From an uncultured Hungatella sp. (GTDB lineage: Bacteria > Bacillota > Clostridia > Lachnospirales > Lachnospiraceae): a stretch of 7,305 bases of DNA. The notes under the pieces are model-generated. The model did no database searches, was not told where the DNA came from, and worked only from the letters and a program-made list of their open reading frames with translations. This document shows positions 1-6,530 of this stretch, piece after piece. Location of the stretch: NCBI GenBank assembly GCA_959018155.1, contig CAUEKH010000118.1, positions 1-7,305 of the forward strand, in the 5' to 3' direction. Every line of letters begins with the position of its first letter. Positions within the stretch are counted from its first letter, which is position 1. The translations under genes were made by a program, and so were the position numbers.

Positions 1-40
1 TTTCCATAAAAATACCATTTTACCATATCAGGAGGATTTC

Positions 41-682
41 ATGAAAAAGCATATCGTATGTTACGGGGATTCCAATACTCACGGTTACCGGGCGGCTGAT
101 GACGGCCGCTTTGGGGAAGACGAGCGGTGGCCGCGGCTTCTGGAAAAGAAACTGGGAGAAGATTATCTCGTGATTGAAGAGGGGTTATCCGGGCGCACTA
201 CGTGTTTCGATGATCCCATCCATGAAGGGCTGTCAGGGCTTGACTATATCTATCCCTGCCTCATGAGCCACGAACCTGTGGATCTGTTGATTATCATGCT
301 GGGGACAAATGATACCAAGGAACGTTTTGGCGCTTCTGCCGCCTGTATTGCCCTTGGCTTAAAACGGCTGATTGCGAAGGCCATGGCGACCACGGACTGC
401 TGGCGTGATCACAAAAGTAATATCCTGATTGTAACCCCGAAGAATATCGAAAAGGAATACGAGACCACGGCCGTAGGCGCCACCATGGGGCGCGGCTGCG
501 CGGAAAAATCCGAGGGGCTCAGTTCCGAATATGAGAAAATTGCCGTGATGATGGGCTGTCACTATTTTGATGCAAATACCGTGGTTCGTGAAAATAACAA
601 GATCGATTACATGCACCTGACGGAAGAAGGCCATGAGGCGCTGGCATCGGCACTGGCTGAGTTTATTAAAAACTTAAAGTAG
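41..682 (+). CDS. SGNH/GDSL-family hydrolase (arylesterase/acyltransferase-like)
   Basis: Predicted cytoplasmic ester hydrolase of 213 residues, with no signal peptide or membrane segment. All four SGNH blocks are visible. Block I is YGDSN with nucleophile Ser11, block II is GLSGRT with oxyanion Gly51, block III is GTND with Asn90, and block V is DYMH with the Asp188/His191 pair. Length and block spacing fit the small single-domain SGNH enzymes that include arylesterases and the mycobacterial acyltransferase type. The family acts on esters of many kinds, so the substrate cannot be read from the sequence. The ATG start has a good AGGAGG ribosome binding site at 30-35, five bases upstream. Only 40 bp precede the gene in the window, so its promoter and any upstream partner are unseen. 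An AT-rich inverted repeat of 8 bp spans the stop codon (667-688) but is too weak to call a terminator. Family assignment is secure; specific function is not. Confidence 0.9.
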   Translation: MKKHIVCYGDSNTHGYRAADDGRFGEDERWPRLLEKKLGEDYLVIEEGLSGRTTCFDDPIHEGLSGLDYIYPCLMSHEPVDLLIIMLGTNDTKERFGASAACIALGLKRLIAKAMATTDCWRDHKSNILIVTPKNIEKEYETTAVGATMGRGCAEKSEGLSSEYEKIAVMMGCHYFDANTVVRENNKIDYMHLTEEGHEALASALAEFIKNLK

Positions 683-719
683 TTTTTACATATTTTCAGG
701 CCACGGCGCGTAATATTTA

Positions 720-728
720 TGGTATACT
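720..728 (+). promoter_or_regulatory. Candidate extended -10 promoter element of the S8 peptidase gene
   Basis: TGGTATACT matches an extended -10 (TGN followed by TATACT, five of six to TATAAT). No TTGACA-like -35 lies 16 to 18 bases upstream, which an extended -10 can tolerate. The 12-bp perfect palindrome ATACTTAAGTAT (724-735) overlaps its 3' half and could be an operator. This is inference from motif match only. Confidence 0.35.
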
Positions 729-742
729 TAAGTATGCTTTGG

Positions 743-774
743 TGGGACAATCCCATTTAGGGGACAGCCCATTT
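743..774 (+). repeat. Tandem GGGACA..CCCATTT repeat in the peptidase leader
   Basis: Two near-identical units sit head to tail: GGGACAATCCCATTT (744-758) and GGGACAGCCCATTT (761-774). Each is itself an inverted repeat. The first forms TGGGA-CAA-TCCCA (743-755), and the second has GGG/CCC arms around ACAG. The second unit ends five bases before the ribosome binding site. They could act as leader hairpins or be a REP-like remnant. Confidence 0.6.
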
Positions 775-778
775 GTAT

Positions 779-784
779 AAGGAG
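779..784 (+). promoter_or_regulatory. Ribosome binding site that fixes the peptidase start at 794
   Basis: AAGGAG lies nine bases before the ATG at 794. A longer reading from a TTG at 773 would place this site inside the coding region and has no ribosome binding site of its own, so 794 is preferred. Confidence 0.85.
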
Positions 785-793
785 AACAATACC

Positions 794-2161
794 ATGAATA
801 AAAGACCGCGTTTCACAAGCCTCTTTCTCGCGCTGTCCCTGGCTGCGTTTCCCATGGGTTCCGCCTCTGACGGAAACCTGTCGGCTGCTTTCAGTGACTC
901 TTCTATCATGACGGCTGATTCCACTGCCGGAAATTCCGCCTCCACGGATATGGAGGCCCTCCGTCATTTTGCAGGCAGCAGCGGGGAAAATCAGTTCCAC
1001 GCCTTTGCCGTCGGCCCCGGCCTCGTCAATTTATCGCCGGCTGATGAGTACGCCACCTACCAGTGGGGACTGAAAAATGATGGGGAATTTCAGCAGATAG
1101 AACTGAAGTCAAAATTTGAATTCATCAACGATTTATATGGCAGATCCGGCCTGTCGCATGGCAGTATCGGTCTTCCGCAGCCCGGCCCCGGAGATTTTGA
1201 ATCTATTGTAACCGATTCGGTTGCCGGGATTGATATTAATGTACGCCCGGCCTGGGACTTATATGACCAGTCCGGCAACAGGCGCTCCCTCACCGTCGCC
1301 ATCATTGATACCGGTGTGGATATAACCCACCAGGATTTGAGAGACGCGATATGGACCAATCCCGGGGAGGTAGCCGGAGACGGCATTGACAACGACGGAA
1401 ACGGCTACGTTGATGATGTCTATGGCTGGAACTTCTATAATAATAACCCTTTTCCTTTTGTGGGGGAGGAGGACAGCCACGGCACCCATGCCGCAGGAAC
1501 CATCGGCGCCAAACGCGGAATGTACGGCATCACAGGTATTACGGATAACAATTACGTAAAACTTATGGTCCTCAAGGCGCTTGGAGGTCAGGATGGGATC
1601 GGCTCCCCTGCCTCCGTCATCGAAGCCATCCGGTATGCGGAGGCTGGCGGCGCTTCCATCTGCAACTTAAGCATGGGAACCATGGCTTATAATGAAGAGC
1701 TGGCCCGGACAATCCAGGAATCAAACATGCTGTTTGTGGTGGCCTGCGGAAATGGCGATTTGACAGGACTGGGTTACGACATCGACCGCTATCCAATCTA
1801 CCCGGCTTCCTTTCCCTACGACAATGTTATCTCTGTAGCCAACTTGCTGTTCGATGGAAATTTAAGCCGCGATTCCAACTACGGCGCTGTAAATGTCGAT
1901 ATCGCCGCTCCGGGAAGCTACATTTTAAGCACCCTGCCCGGAAATAATTACGGATTTATGAGCGGCACCTCCATGGCTGCGCCCATGGTGACGGGCGTTG
2001 CCGCCATGCTCTACTCCTACCGCCCCGAACTCTCCCTCTCCCAGGTGAAGGACATTCTGCTGGCTTCCAGCCGCAAGATGGACAGTTTAAGTGGGAAAAT
2101 GGTCAGCGGCGGAATGCTGGATGCATACGCGGCGCTGACGTATCCGGGGACTGGGCAGTAG
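794..2161 (+). CDS. Secreted subtilisin-like serine peptidase (S8 family)
   Basis: Predicted extracellular endopeptidase of 455 residues. An N-terminal signal peptide is clear: basic MNKRPR, then a hydrophobic stretch to about residue 22, with a likely cleavage after GSA (residue 24). The S8 catalytic set is complete: Asp172 in IIDTGVD, His229 in SHGTHAAGT, oxyanion Asn320 in CGNGD and Ser393 in GTSMAAP. Residues 192-208 carry the Gly/Asp/Asn-rich EVAGDGIDNDGNGYVDD segment, a common insertion in bacterial S8 enzymes that often binds calcium. The segment before the catalytic domain includes YQWGLKNDG and AGIDINVRPAWD, both typical of the region just ahead of the S8 core, but here they are about 60 residues apart. 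No sorting signal, SLH or other C-terminal anchor is present, so release into the medium is likely. C-ending codons are common, unlike in tuf. It probably forms a one-gene unit ending at the terminator at 2208-2260. Substrate unknown. Confidence 0.93.
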   Translation: MNKRPRFTSLFLALSLAAFPMGSASDGNLSAAFSDSSIMTADSTAGNSASTDMEALRHFAGSSGENQFHAFAVGPGLVNLSPADEYATYQWGLKNDGEFQQIELKSKFEFINDLYGRSGLSHGSIGLPQPGPGDFESIVTDSVAGIDINVRPAWDLYDQSGNRRSLTVAIIDTGVDITHQDLRDAIWTNPGEVAGDGIDNDGNGYVDDVYGWNFYNNNPFPFVGEEDSHGTHAAGTIGAKRGMYGITGITDNNYVKLMVLKALGGQDGIGSPASVIEAIRYAEAGGASICNLSMGTMAYNEELARTIQESNMLFVVACGNGDLTGLGYDIDRYPIYPASFPYDNVISVANLLFDGNLSRDSNYGAVNVDIAAPGSYILSTLPGNNYGFMSGTSMAAPMVTGVAAMLYSYRPELSLSQVKDILLASSRKMDSLSGKMVSGGMLDAYAALTYPGTGQ

Positions 2162-2207
2162 TGCGGGTATCGTTCAGCAATACAGGCTTCGTTCCGTGAC
2201 AGTATAC

Positions 2208-2260
2208 AAAAAGCCCCGGTTTCCGACAGAATAAATTTCCTGCCGAAAACCGGGGTTTTT
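2208..2260. terminator. Bidirectional intrinsic terminator between convergent genes
   Basis: CCCCGGTTT (2214-2222) pairs perfectly with AAACCGGGG (2247-2255). Further partial pairing occurs inward (CAG 2227-2229 with CTG 2240-2242). The stem is flanked by AAAAA (2208-2212) and TTTTT (2256-2260), so a U-tract follows the hairpin on both strands. It lies 46 bp after the peptidase stop and 19 bp after the stop of the gene on the opposite strand, and so serves both. Confidence 0.92.
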
Positions 2261-2279
2261 GGTTTACTATTACTGTTTT

Positions 2280-3989
2280 CTATTCCATATTACGCCATCT
2301 GAAGTTTGGCACAACATCGGACCACTTCTCGATCCCGATAATATCTTTTGCGAATTCCGTTGACTCCAGGGTATACTTTTTCTTGTCTATATCGCGGAAC
2401 ACCTGCCAAATCTTGCGGCGCCTCGTTGCAACAATCGTATTCCCCTGATTCATGTCACATTCCCACAGTCCAAATGCCAGACCGCTTCGAACCTCAAGAG
2501 GCGCATCTACCTGACGGCTTAAAATATACGCGTCAATATATGGGTTGCTGTCCACCAGATAGTAGGAATAAGCAAATGCCGCCGCCTGGTTCTGTGGGAT
2601 ATCCCCTCTGGTAGGGCTCTTCGCCGTAAATCCCTCTTCCGTCAGAATAATGTGGCGCACATCGCCGGTCGGAGAGCGGAAAGCTGCCTGCGACAAGTAA
2701 TCCGTCAGCAGATTTAAGTTTGCAAAGTTAATGACCGGTGAATTGAAGTCATTGGTAATCAATCCTGTCTGTGCATCGTCCCAGAATTCCGGCTCGGTCA
2801 TAGGCGCCGGATACGGATGGTATGCCAGTCCCCAGTCCATCTGCCCCTGCTTCGCGGCGATGGAATTGAAGGTATCTATAACACTCTTTCCACCGTACTT
2901 CAACTTATTGTCAATCTCATTGTTCCAGTTATAATCCAGAGAGAAATAAACCCTGTCGTTGGCGCTGGTGCTCTTGATCGCCGTATAGAACACACGGAAT
3001 GCATCCTGGTACGCCTGGATGTAGCTGTCTAAATCCCAGGCTCCGGTATAGTTCCACTGCTGGTTATTAATCTCGTTCCCGATTATCCAGTTCGATATCT
3101 TTCCCTGATTCGGGTTTGAACCATTGTATCGTTCTGCCAGGAATGACGCAATTGCTTTCGTCTGCTGAAATCCATTTTCCGTAGCAGTATTGAACAGATA
3201 GTAGAATGCTTTGGAAGACTTCTTGGTGCCCGGATAAATCAGATCCGGAGTCGCATCGTTCCATCCATTTAAAATAATGGCCGTAACCGTCATTCCCTTG
3301 CCAGACAGCGCGCTGATGGTTCTGTCATAATCCTCCATCACCCGCTTATCAAAATGGTACGTCTTTCCGTCATACTGGTAATCGATCCCTTCTCCCAGAA
3401 TCTGATGAAAAGCAATATTCGTGCCCACATGCTTTACACCCAAATCAAATGCGTCTGCAAGCATGTTCAGTTCAATATTGAGTCCCTTCTTCGTCAGCGG
3501 AGAATTGAACGCCGCCTGATTAGCCGCAACAATCTCCGGATTCGTGATGTAATGCGGTTCACTCACTTCGATATACTTCGTTCCATCCCACACTGCAACG
3601 ACGAATCTGCTGTAGAGACGATCGTCTCCCGTATTCCTGTTTAACGGGAAATGGAAAGTCATCTCTGCACCGGTGGGGGCCGATGCCCCTACATAATCCA
3701 GCCGTCCGTCCAGGTTCTTCTGATACGGCTTCTGTTCCACCAGATAAATCATTCCATCCGTCCCGGTCATATCTCCACTGCTGTTCACCTTAACTGTCAC
3801 TGTCGATTTATCTGAATTAATCAGACAGGAGGTAATCGCGGCCTCTACCGCCGGTCCCTGCTCCACCGCTTCTGCACTTGTTTCTGATTCCGTTTCCACA
3901 CTCGCCCATGACGCTGAAACACCGGCACAGCACATGGCAAATGTCATCAATGCCGCTGCCGCTCCTCTTTGAATCTTTCTGTAATTCAT
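2280..3989 (-). CDS. Secreted DUF5722-type protein, putative glycoside hydrolase-like TIM barrel
   Basis: A 569-residue exported protein resembling the DUF5722 family, whose activity is not established as far as I know. It begins with a signal peptide (basic MNYRKIQR, hydrophobic to about residue 24, likely cleavage after Ala26 or Ala29). An acidic linker (about 30-45) and a probable beta-sandwich domain (about 48-150) follow, then a large C-terminal domain (about 165-560). In the latter, WIIGNEIN places Glu306 directly after Asn305, as in the acid/base site of clan GH-A barrels. IILTEEGF places Glu451 where a GH-A nucleophile would be, and AYHPYP (His391) lies between them. These catalytic roles are inferred from motif and spacing only. 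The start at 3989 is chosen because AGGGAGGT (3998-4005) lies eight bases upstream and the signal peptide starts there; an upstream ATG at 4049 falls inside the -10 box. It has its own promoter and ends at the shared terminator. Confidence 0.82.
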   Translation of the reverse strand: MNYRKIQRGAAAALMTFAMCCAGVSASWASVETESETSAEAVEQGPAVEAAITSCLINSDKSTVTVKVNSSGDMTGTDGMIYLVEQKPYQKNLDGRLDYVGASAPTGAEMTFHFPLNRNTGDDRLYSRFVVAVWDGTKYIEVSEPHYITNPEIVAANQAAFNSPLTKKGLNIELNMLADAFDLGVKHVGTNIAFHQILGEGIDYQYDGKTYHFDKRVMEDYDRTISALSGKGMTVTAIILNGWNDATPDLIYPGTKKSSKAFYYLFNTATENGFQQTKAIASFLAERYNGSNPNQGKISNWIIGNEINNQQWNYTGAWDLDSYIQAYQDAFRVFYTAIKSTSANDRVYFSLDYNWNNEIDNKLKYGGKSVIDTFNSIAAKQGQMDWGLAYHPYPAPMTEPEFWDDAQTGLITNDFNSPVINFANLNLLTDYLSQAAFRSPTGDVRHIILTEEGFTAKSPTRGDIPQNQAAAFAYSYYLVDSNPYIDAYILSRQVDAPLEVRSGLAFGLWECDMNQGNTIVATRRRKIWQVFRDIDKKKYTLESTEFAKDIIGIEKWSDVVPNFRWRNME

Positions 3990-3997
3990 ATTAGTAT

Positions 3998-4005
3998 ACC
4001 TCCCT
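3998..4005 (-). promoter_or_regulatory. Ribosome binding site that fixes the DUF5722 gene start at 3989
   Basis: AGGGAGGT on the minus strand, eight bases before the ATG at 3989. It decides against the in-frame ATG 20 codons further upstream, which would add a hydrophilic stretch in front of the signal peptide. Confidence 0.85.
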
Positions 4006-4048
4006 GCTGTCAAACTTTCGGTTCTGCCGCCTTTTGTGCTACCAACCA

Positions 4049-4077
4049 ATGATACCTAATTACCATATGATTTGCAA
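4049..4077 (-). promoter_or_regulatory. Predicted sigma-A promoter of the DUF5722 gene
   Basis: On the minus strand a -35 TTGCAA (4072-4077) is followed by a 17-base spacer and a -10 TATCAT (4049-4054, five of six to consensus). Transcription would begin near 4042, giving a leader of roughly 50 bases before the start at 3989. The match is good, but it is a motif call only. Confidence 0.55.
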
Positions 4078-4125
4078 TAAAGTTTTTATTACGTATTTCT
4101 AAAAATACTTACAATATTGCCGGTT

Positions 4126-4929
4126 CTAATACACAACAAAAGAATGGGCCGTCACAACATTTAGCCACCGATTCGTCTTCAGTCTGACCGTGAAACGATC
4201 CGTCTGTTCCATTCCGGGATAAAAGGACATCTGATAAGCCTTTTTCCAGTCTTTAAAGGTCACCTCATAGACGAACTCCTCCGGCAGAGGCAGAAGGCAG
4301 CGATCGATTCTCGCTTCTGAGAGAGCCTTTGCAGCCCCTTTCTGCAGGCGTTCCATCACACATGTCTGTGGAATACAGTAAGTAGCGCCTCCGACGCCTT
4401 TCTTTGTCACTGCGGTCACAATCTCAGGATTAAACTTTTTCACATCATTACAGATTGCCTCGTCCCCGGATAAAAATACCACCGGAACGTGAAGGGAGGC
4501 TGCCGTATAGGTGTTCAGCATAAATTCACTCATCTGCAGTCCATTCAGTCTGATGGCCAGACTGTTGCCTGTGGAGGTATGGCTGATAGAAAATCCCGTA
4601 TCTCCCGCCGCCGCGTGATACCCCACATAGAATACCGCGTCAAAGGTTTCATCAAGACCGTACATCATGTTGTAGGGATGGCCGCTCTTTCCGCGAATCA
4701 GTGTTACATAGTCCGGCATCGCCAGAGGATTGATGTTGGAAGCGTCGCCGTGGCCGTCCTTTACGACAATTTCGTCCGCCCCCGCTTCATGGGCAGCTTC
4801 ACAGACCGCGATTACCTCCTGAGTCATTTCCTCTGCATAACGCTGGTAGACACTTTCATTTTTATGCGTCTCGTCTACAAAACTTAAGCCGGCACAGCCT
4901 TCGATGTCGGCACTGATAAATACTTTCAT
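4126..4929 (-). CDS. M55-family D-aminopeptidase (DppA-like)
   Basis: Predicted zinc-dependent aminopeptidase of 267 residues related to Bacillus subtilis DppA, which removes N-terminal D-amino acids from short peptides such as D-Ala-D-Ala. The expected metal ligands are all present: Asp8 and Glu10 in SADIEG, His60 in KDGHG, His105 in VGYHA and Glu135 in MSEF. The conserved SH dipeptide of the active site is seen at Ser116-His117. Length matches the family, and there is no signal peptide, so it should act in the cytoplasm. Its likely role is recycling of D-amino-acid peptides from cell wall, an inference from the family. The ATG has AAGGAG (4938-4943) eight bases upstream. No peptide transporter gene of the dpp type adjoins it, unlike in B. 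subtilis. It has a plausible own promoter. No U-tract terminator follows it; only a short 6-bp hairpin (4093-4108) is seen, so some readthrough towards the next gene is possible. Confidence 0.92.
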   Translation of the reverse strand: MKVFISADIEGCAGLSFVDETHKNESVYQRYAEEMTQEVIAVCEAAHEAGADEIVVKDGHGDASNINPLAMPDYVTLIRGKSGHPYNMMYGLDETFDAVFYVGYHAAAGDTGFSISHTSTGNSLAIRLNGLQMSEFMLNTYTAASLHVPVVFLSGDEAICNDVKKFNPEIVTAVTKKGVGGATYCIPQTCVMERLQKGAAKALSEARIDRCLLPLPEEFVYEVTFKDWKKAYQMSFYPGMEQTDRFTVRLKTNRWLNVVTAHSFVVY

Positions 4930-4955
4930 TTTGTTTTCTCCTTGTGTATAAGATA

Positions 4956-4984
4956 TTTATATATTTATGATTCAGAATAATCAA
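4956..4984 (-). promoter_or_regulatory. Predicted sigma-A promoter of the M55 peptidase gene
   Basis: On the minus strand TTGATT (4979-4984) and TATAAA (4956-4961) are separated by exactly 17 bases in an AT-rich stretch. The start point would be near 4949, only a few bases before the ribosome binding site, giving a very short leader. The AT-rich context offers other possible -10 boxes. Confidence 0.5.
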
Positions 4985-5013
4985 ATCGTTGCATGGACTA
5001 TTGATCTCCTGTC

Positions 5014-5174
5014 GCGTCCCTCTACTCCACGGTGCATCTTCTTGTCTGCAAATGCAGCAGACAAGAAGCTCCGGGCGTTCCGCCCTATAGATATAAATAC
5101 AAAAGTACCCGGCGAAGAGCAAGCTCTCCTCCGGGCACTTCCGTATTTATATCTGCACCGCTCAACGCGGACGC
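5014..5174. repeat. Nested cluster of inverted repeats after tuf
   Basis: Two outer stems enclose three hairpins. Outer pairs are GCGTCC/GGACGC (5014-5019 with 5169-5174) and CGGTGCA/TGCACCG (5030-5036 with 5154-5160). Inside lie a perfect 12-bp stem with a 7-base loop (5038-5049 with 5057-5068), a short GGGCG-TTC-CGCCC hairpin (5073-5085), and a long imperfect hairpin. The long hairpin spans 5089-5154, starts with a perfect 12-bp arm (5089-5100 with 5143-5154), and continues through AAGT/ACTT and CCCGG/CCGGG pairs to a small loop. CTCCGGGC and TTCCG occur twice (5069-5082 and 5129-5143). The cluster begins four bases after the tuf stop and probably forms the 3' end of its message, although no U-tract follows any stem. 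It may instead be a dispersed non-coding repeat. Confidence 0.85.
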
Positions 5175-5178
5175 ATCA

Positions 5179-6372
5179 TTATTCGATAATAGATACAACT
5201 CTTCCTGAACCTACTGTTCTACCACCTTCACGGATAGCGAAACGAAGGCCCTGCTCCATAGCTACTGGATGGATCAGTTCTACAGTCATCTCTACGTTAT
5301 CGCCTGGCATACACATCTCTACGCCTTCTGGAAGGTCGCAGACACCTGTAACGTCAGTTGTTCTGAAATAGAACTGCGGTCTGTAGTTGTTGAAGAATGG
5401 TGTATGACGACCACCCTCGTCTTTTGTTAATACGTAAACCTGGCCTGTGAACTTCTTGTGGCACTTTACAGAACCTGGCTTTGTAAGACACTGTCCTCTT
5501 TCGATTTCAGTTCTCTGAACACCACGAAGTAATGCACCGATGTTATCACCAGCCTGAGCCTCGTCTAACAGCTTACGGAACATCTCGATACCAGTAACAA
5601 CTACCTTACGTGTCTCCTCGCTGATACCAACGATTTCAACTTCGTCAGATACATGAAGGGTACCTCTCTCTACTCTACCTGTAGCAACTGTACCACGGCC
5701 TGTGATAGAGAATACGTCCTCAACTGGCATTAAGAATGGCTTGTCTGTTTCACGAACTGGATCTGGTACCCACTCGTCAACAGCGCTCATTAATTCAAGA
5801 ATCTTGTCGCCCCACTCGCTCTGCGGATCTTCAAGAGCCTTTAATGCGGAACCCTGGATGATTGGTGTGTCATCGCCCGGGAACTCATACTCGTTAAGCA
5901 GTTCACGGATTTCCATGTCTACTAATTCAAGTAATTCCGGATCGTCAACCATATCGCACTTGTTCATGAATACTACGATGTAAGGAACGCCTACCTGACG
6001 GGAAAGCAGGATGTGCTCTCTTGTCTGAGCCATAACACCATCAGTAGCAGCAACAACAAGGATAGCGCCGTCCATCTGAGCAGCACCAGTGATCATGTTC
6101 TTTACATAGTCAGCATGGCCTGGGCAGTCAACGTGTGCATAATGTCTCTTCTCTGTCTCATACTCAACGTGAGCTGTAGAAATTGTGATACCACGCTCTC
6201 TCTCTTCTGGAGCCTTATCGATGTTCTCGAAAGCTACCGCTTCACCGGTACCTAATCTCTCGTGAAGAGTCTTTGTGATAGCAGCTGTTAAAGTTGTTTT
6301 ACCATGGTCAACGTGTCCAATGGTACCGATATTACAATGTGGTTTTGTTCTTTCAAACTTAGCTTTAGCCAT
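5179..6372 (-). CDS. tuf: Translation elongation factor Tu
   Basis: Complete 397-residue EF-Tu, the GTPase that delivers aminoacyl-tRNA to the ribosome in the cytoplasm. All G motifs are present: G1 GHVDHGKT (19-26), G2 Thr63 in RGITIS, G3 DCPGH (82-86), G4 NKCD (137-140) and G5 SAL (175-177). Domains II and III follow to the C-terminal VVSIIE. Length is the normal bacterial one. The start is supported by AAGGAGGA (6382-6389), nine bases upstream. Codons differ visibly from the neighbouring hydrolase genes, with AGA for Arg, GGT for Gly and many T/A-ending codons, as expected for a very highly expressed gene. It follows fusA as in the str operon but has its own strong promoter in the gap. Downstream lies the inverted-repeat cluster. 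Whether the genome has a second tuf copy cannot be seen here. Confidence 0.99.
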   Translation of the reverse strand: MAKAKFERTKPHCNIGTIGHVDHGKTTLTAAITKTLHERLGTGEAVAFENIDKAPEERERGITISTAHVEYETEKRHYAHVDCPGHADYVKNMITGAAQMDGAILVVAATDGVMAQTREHILLSRQVGVPYIVVFMNKCDMVDDPELLELVDMEIRELLNEYEFPGDDTPIIQGSALKALEDPQSEWGDKILELMSAVDEWVPDPVRETDKPFLMPVEDVFSITGRGTVATGRVERGTLHVSDEVEIVGISEETRKVVVTGIEMFRKLLDEAQAGDNIGALLRGVQRTEIERGQCLTKPGSVKCHKKFTGQVYVLTKDEGGRHTPFFNNYRPQFYFRTTDVTGVCDLPEGVEMCMPGDNVEMTVELIHPVAMEQGLRFAIREGGRTVGSGRVVSIIE

Positions 6373-6396
6373 TTTATAACGTCCTCCTTAATTTGC

Positions 6397-6408
6397 GCTC
6401 ATTTGAGC
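6397..6408 (-). other. Small hairpin in the tuf leader
   Basis: GCTC-AAAT-GAGC forms a 4-bp stem with a 4-base loop, eight bases before the ribosome binding site (6382-6389). It is short and may only help keep the binding site open or stabilise the leader. Confidence 0.35.
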
Positions 6409-6435
6409 TTTAATTTTTATGTTAGGCTGTCTTTT

Positions 6436-6464
6436 ATTATATGCTATTATTGCACTATTTTCAA
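6436..6464 (-). promoter_or_regulatory. Strong predicted sigma-A promoter of tuf
   Basis: On the minus strand TTGAAA (6459-6464) and a perfect TATAAT (6436-6441) are separated by 17 bases. Transcription would start near 6429 with a leader of about 57 bases. This lets tuf be expressed independently of, and in addition to, readthrough from fusA. Confidence 0.8.
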
Positions 6465-6475
6465 GCCTATTTGAC

Positions 6476-6528
6476 GGATTCCGGACGGTTTTAAGCTGTC
6501 CGGAATCCAATTGTTACCTGGAATCCGG
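6476..6528 (-). promoter_or_regulatory. Two mutually exclusive hairpins between fusA and tuf (attenuator-like)
   Basis: The strong hairpin pairs GGATTCCGGAC (6476-6486) with GTCCGGAATCC (6498-6508), 11 bp perfect with an 11-base loop. A third related segment, GGAATCCGG (6520-6528), can pair with 6500-6508 in eight of nine positions, also around an 11-base loop. The two structures share one arm, so only one can form. No U-tract follows either in the fusA to tuf direction, so this is not a standard intrinsic terminator. It could be a 3'-end or processing signal for fusA. Confidence 0.55.
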
Positions 6529-6530
6529 TA

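Noticed and set aside
667..688. AT-rich 8-bp hairpin over the stop of the esterase gene
   Set aside because: All pairs but one are A-T, and the hairpin includes coding sequence and the stop codon; too weak for a terminator call.
773..793. A TTG at 773 as the start of the S8 peptidase
   Set aside because: It puts the AAGGAG site inside the gene and adds seven hydrophilic residues ahead of the signal peptide; the ATG at 794 has ideal spacing.
3990..4049. ATG at 4049 as the start of the DUF5722 gene
   Set aside because: It lies within the predicted -10 box, has no ribosome binding site and adds a non-signal-like 20-residue extension.
4093..4108. Possible terminator after the M55 peptidase gene
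   Set aside because: GTATTT/AAATAC is only 6 bp, A-T rich and not followed by a U-tract on the minus strand.
41..4929. The four hydrolase genes as one functional system
   Set aside because: They are on different strands, three have their own promoter or terminator signals, and their families have unrelated substrates; adjacency alone does not support a joint system.
5014..5174. CRISPR array or insertion sequence in the tuf downstream region
   Set aside because: There are no regularly spaced identical repeats with unique spacers, no transposase and no clear target-site duplication beside the outer stems.
4862..5371. Open frames on both strands across the tuf-M55 gap
   Set aside because: They run through the palindrome cluster and into known genes, lack good ribosome binding sites and have low-quality composition; they are shadows.
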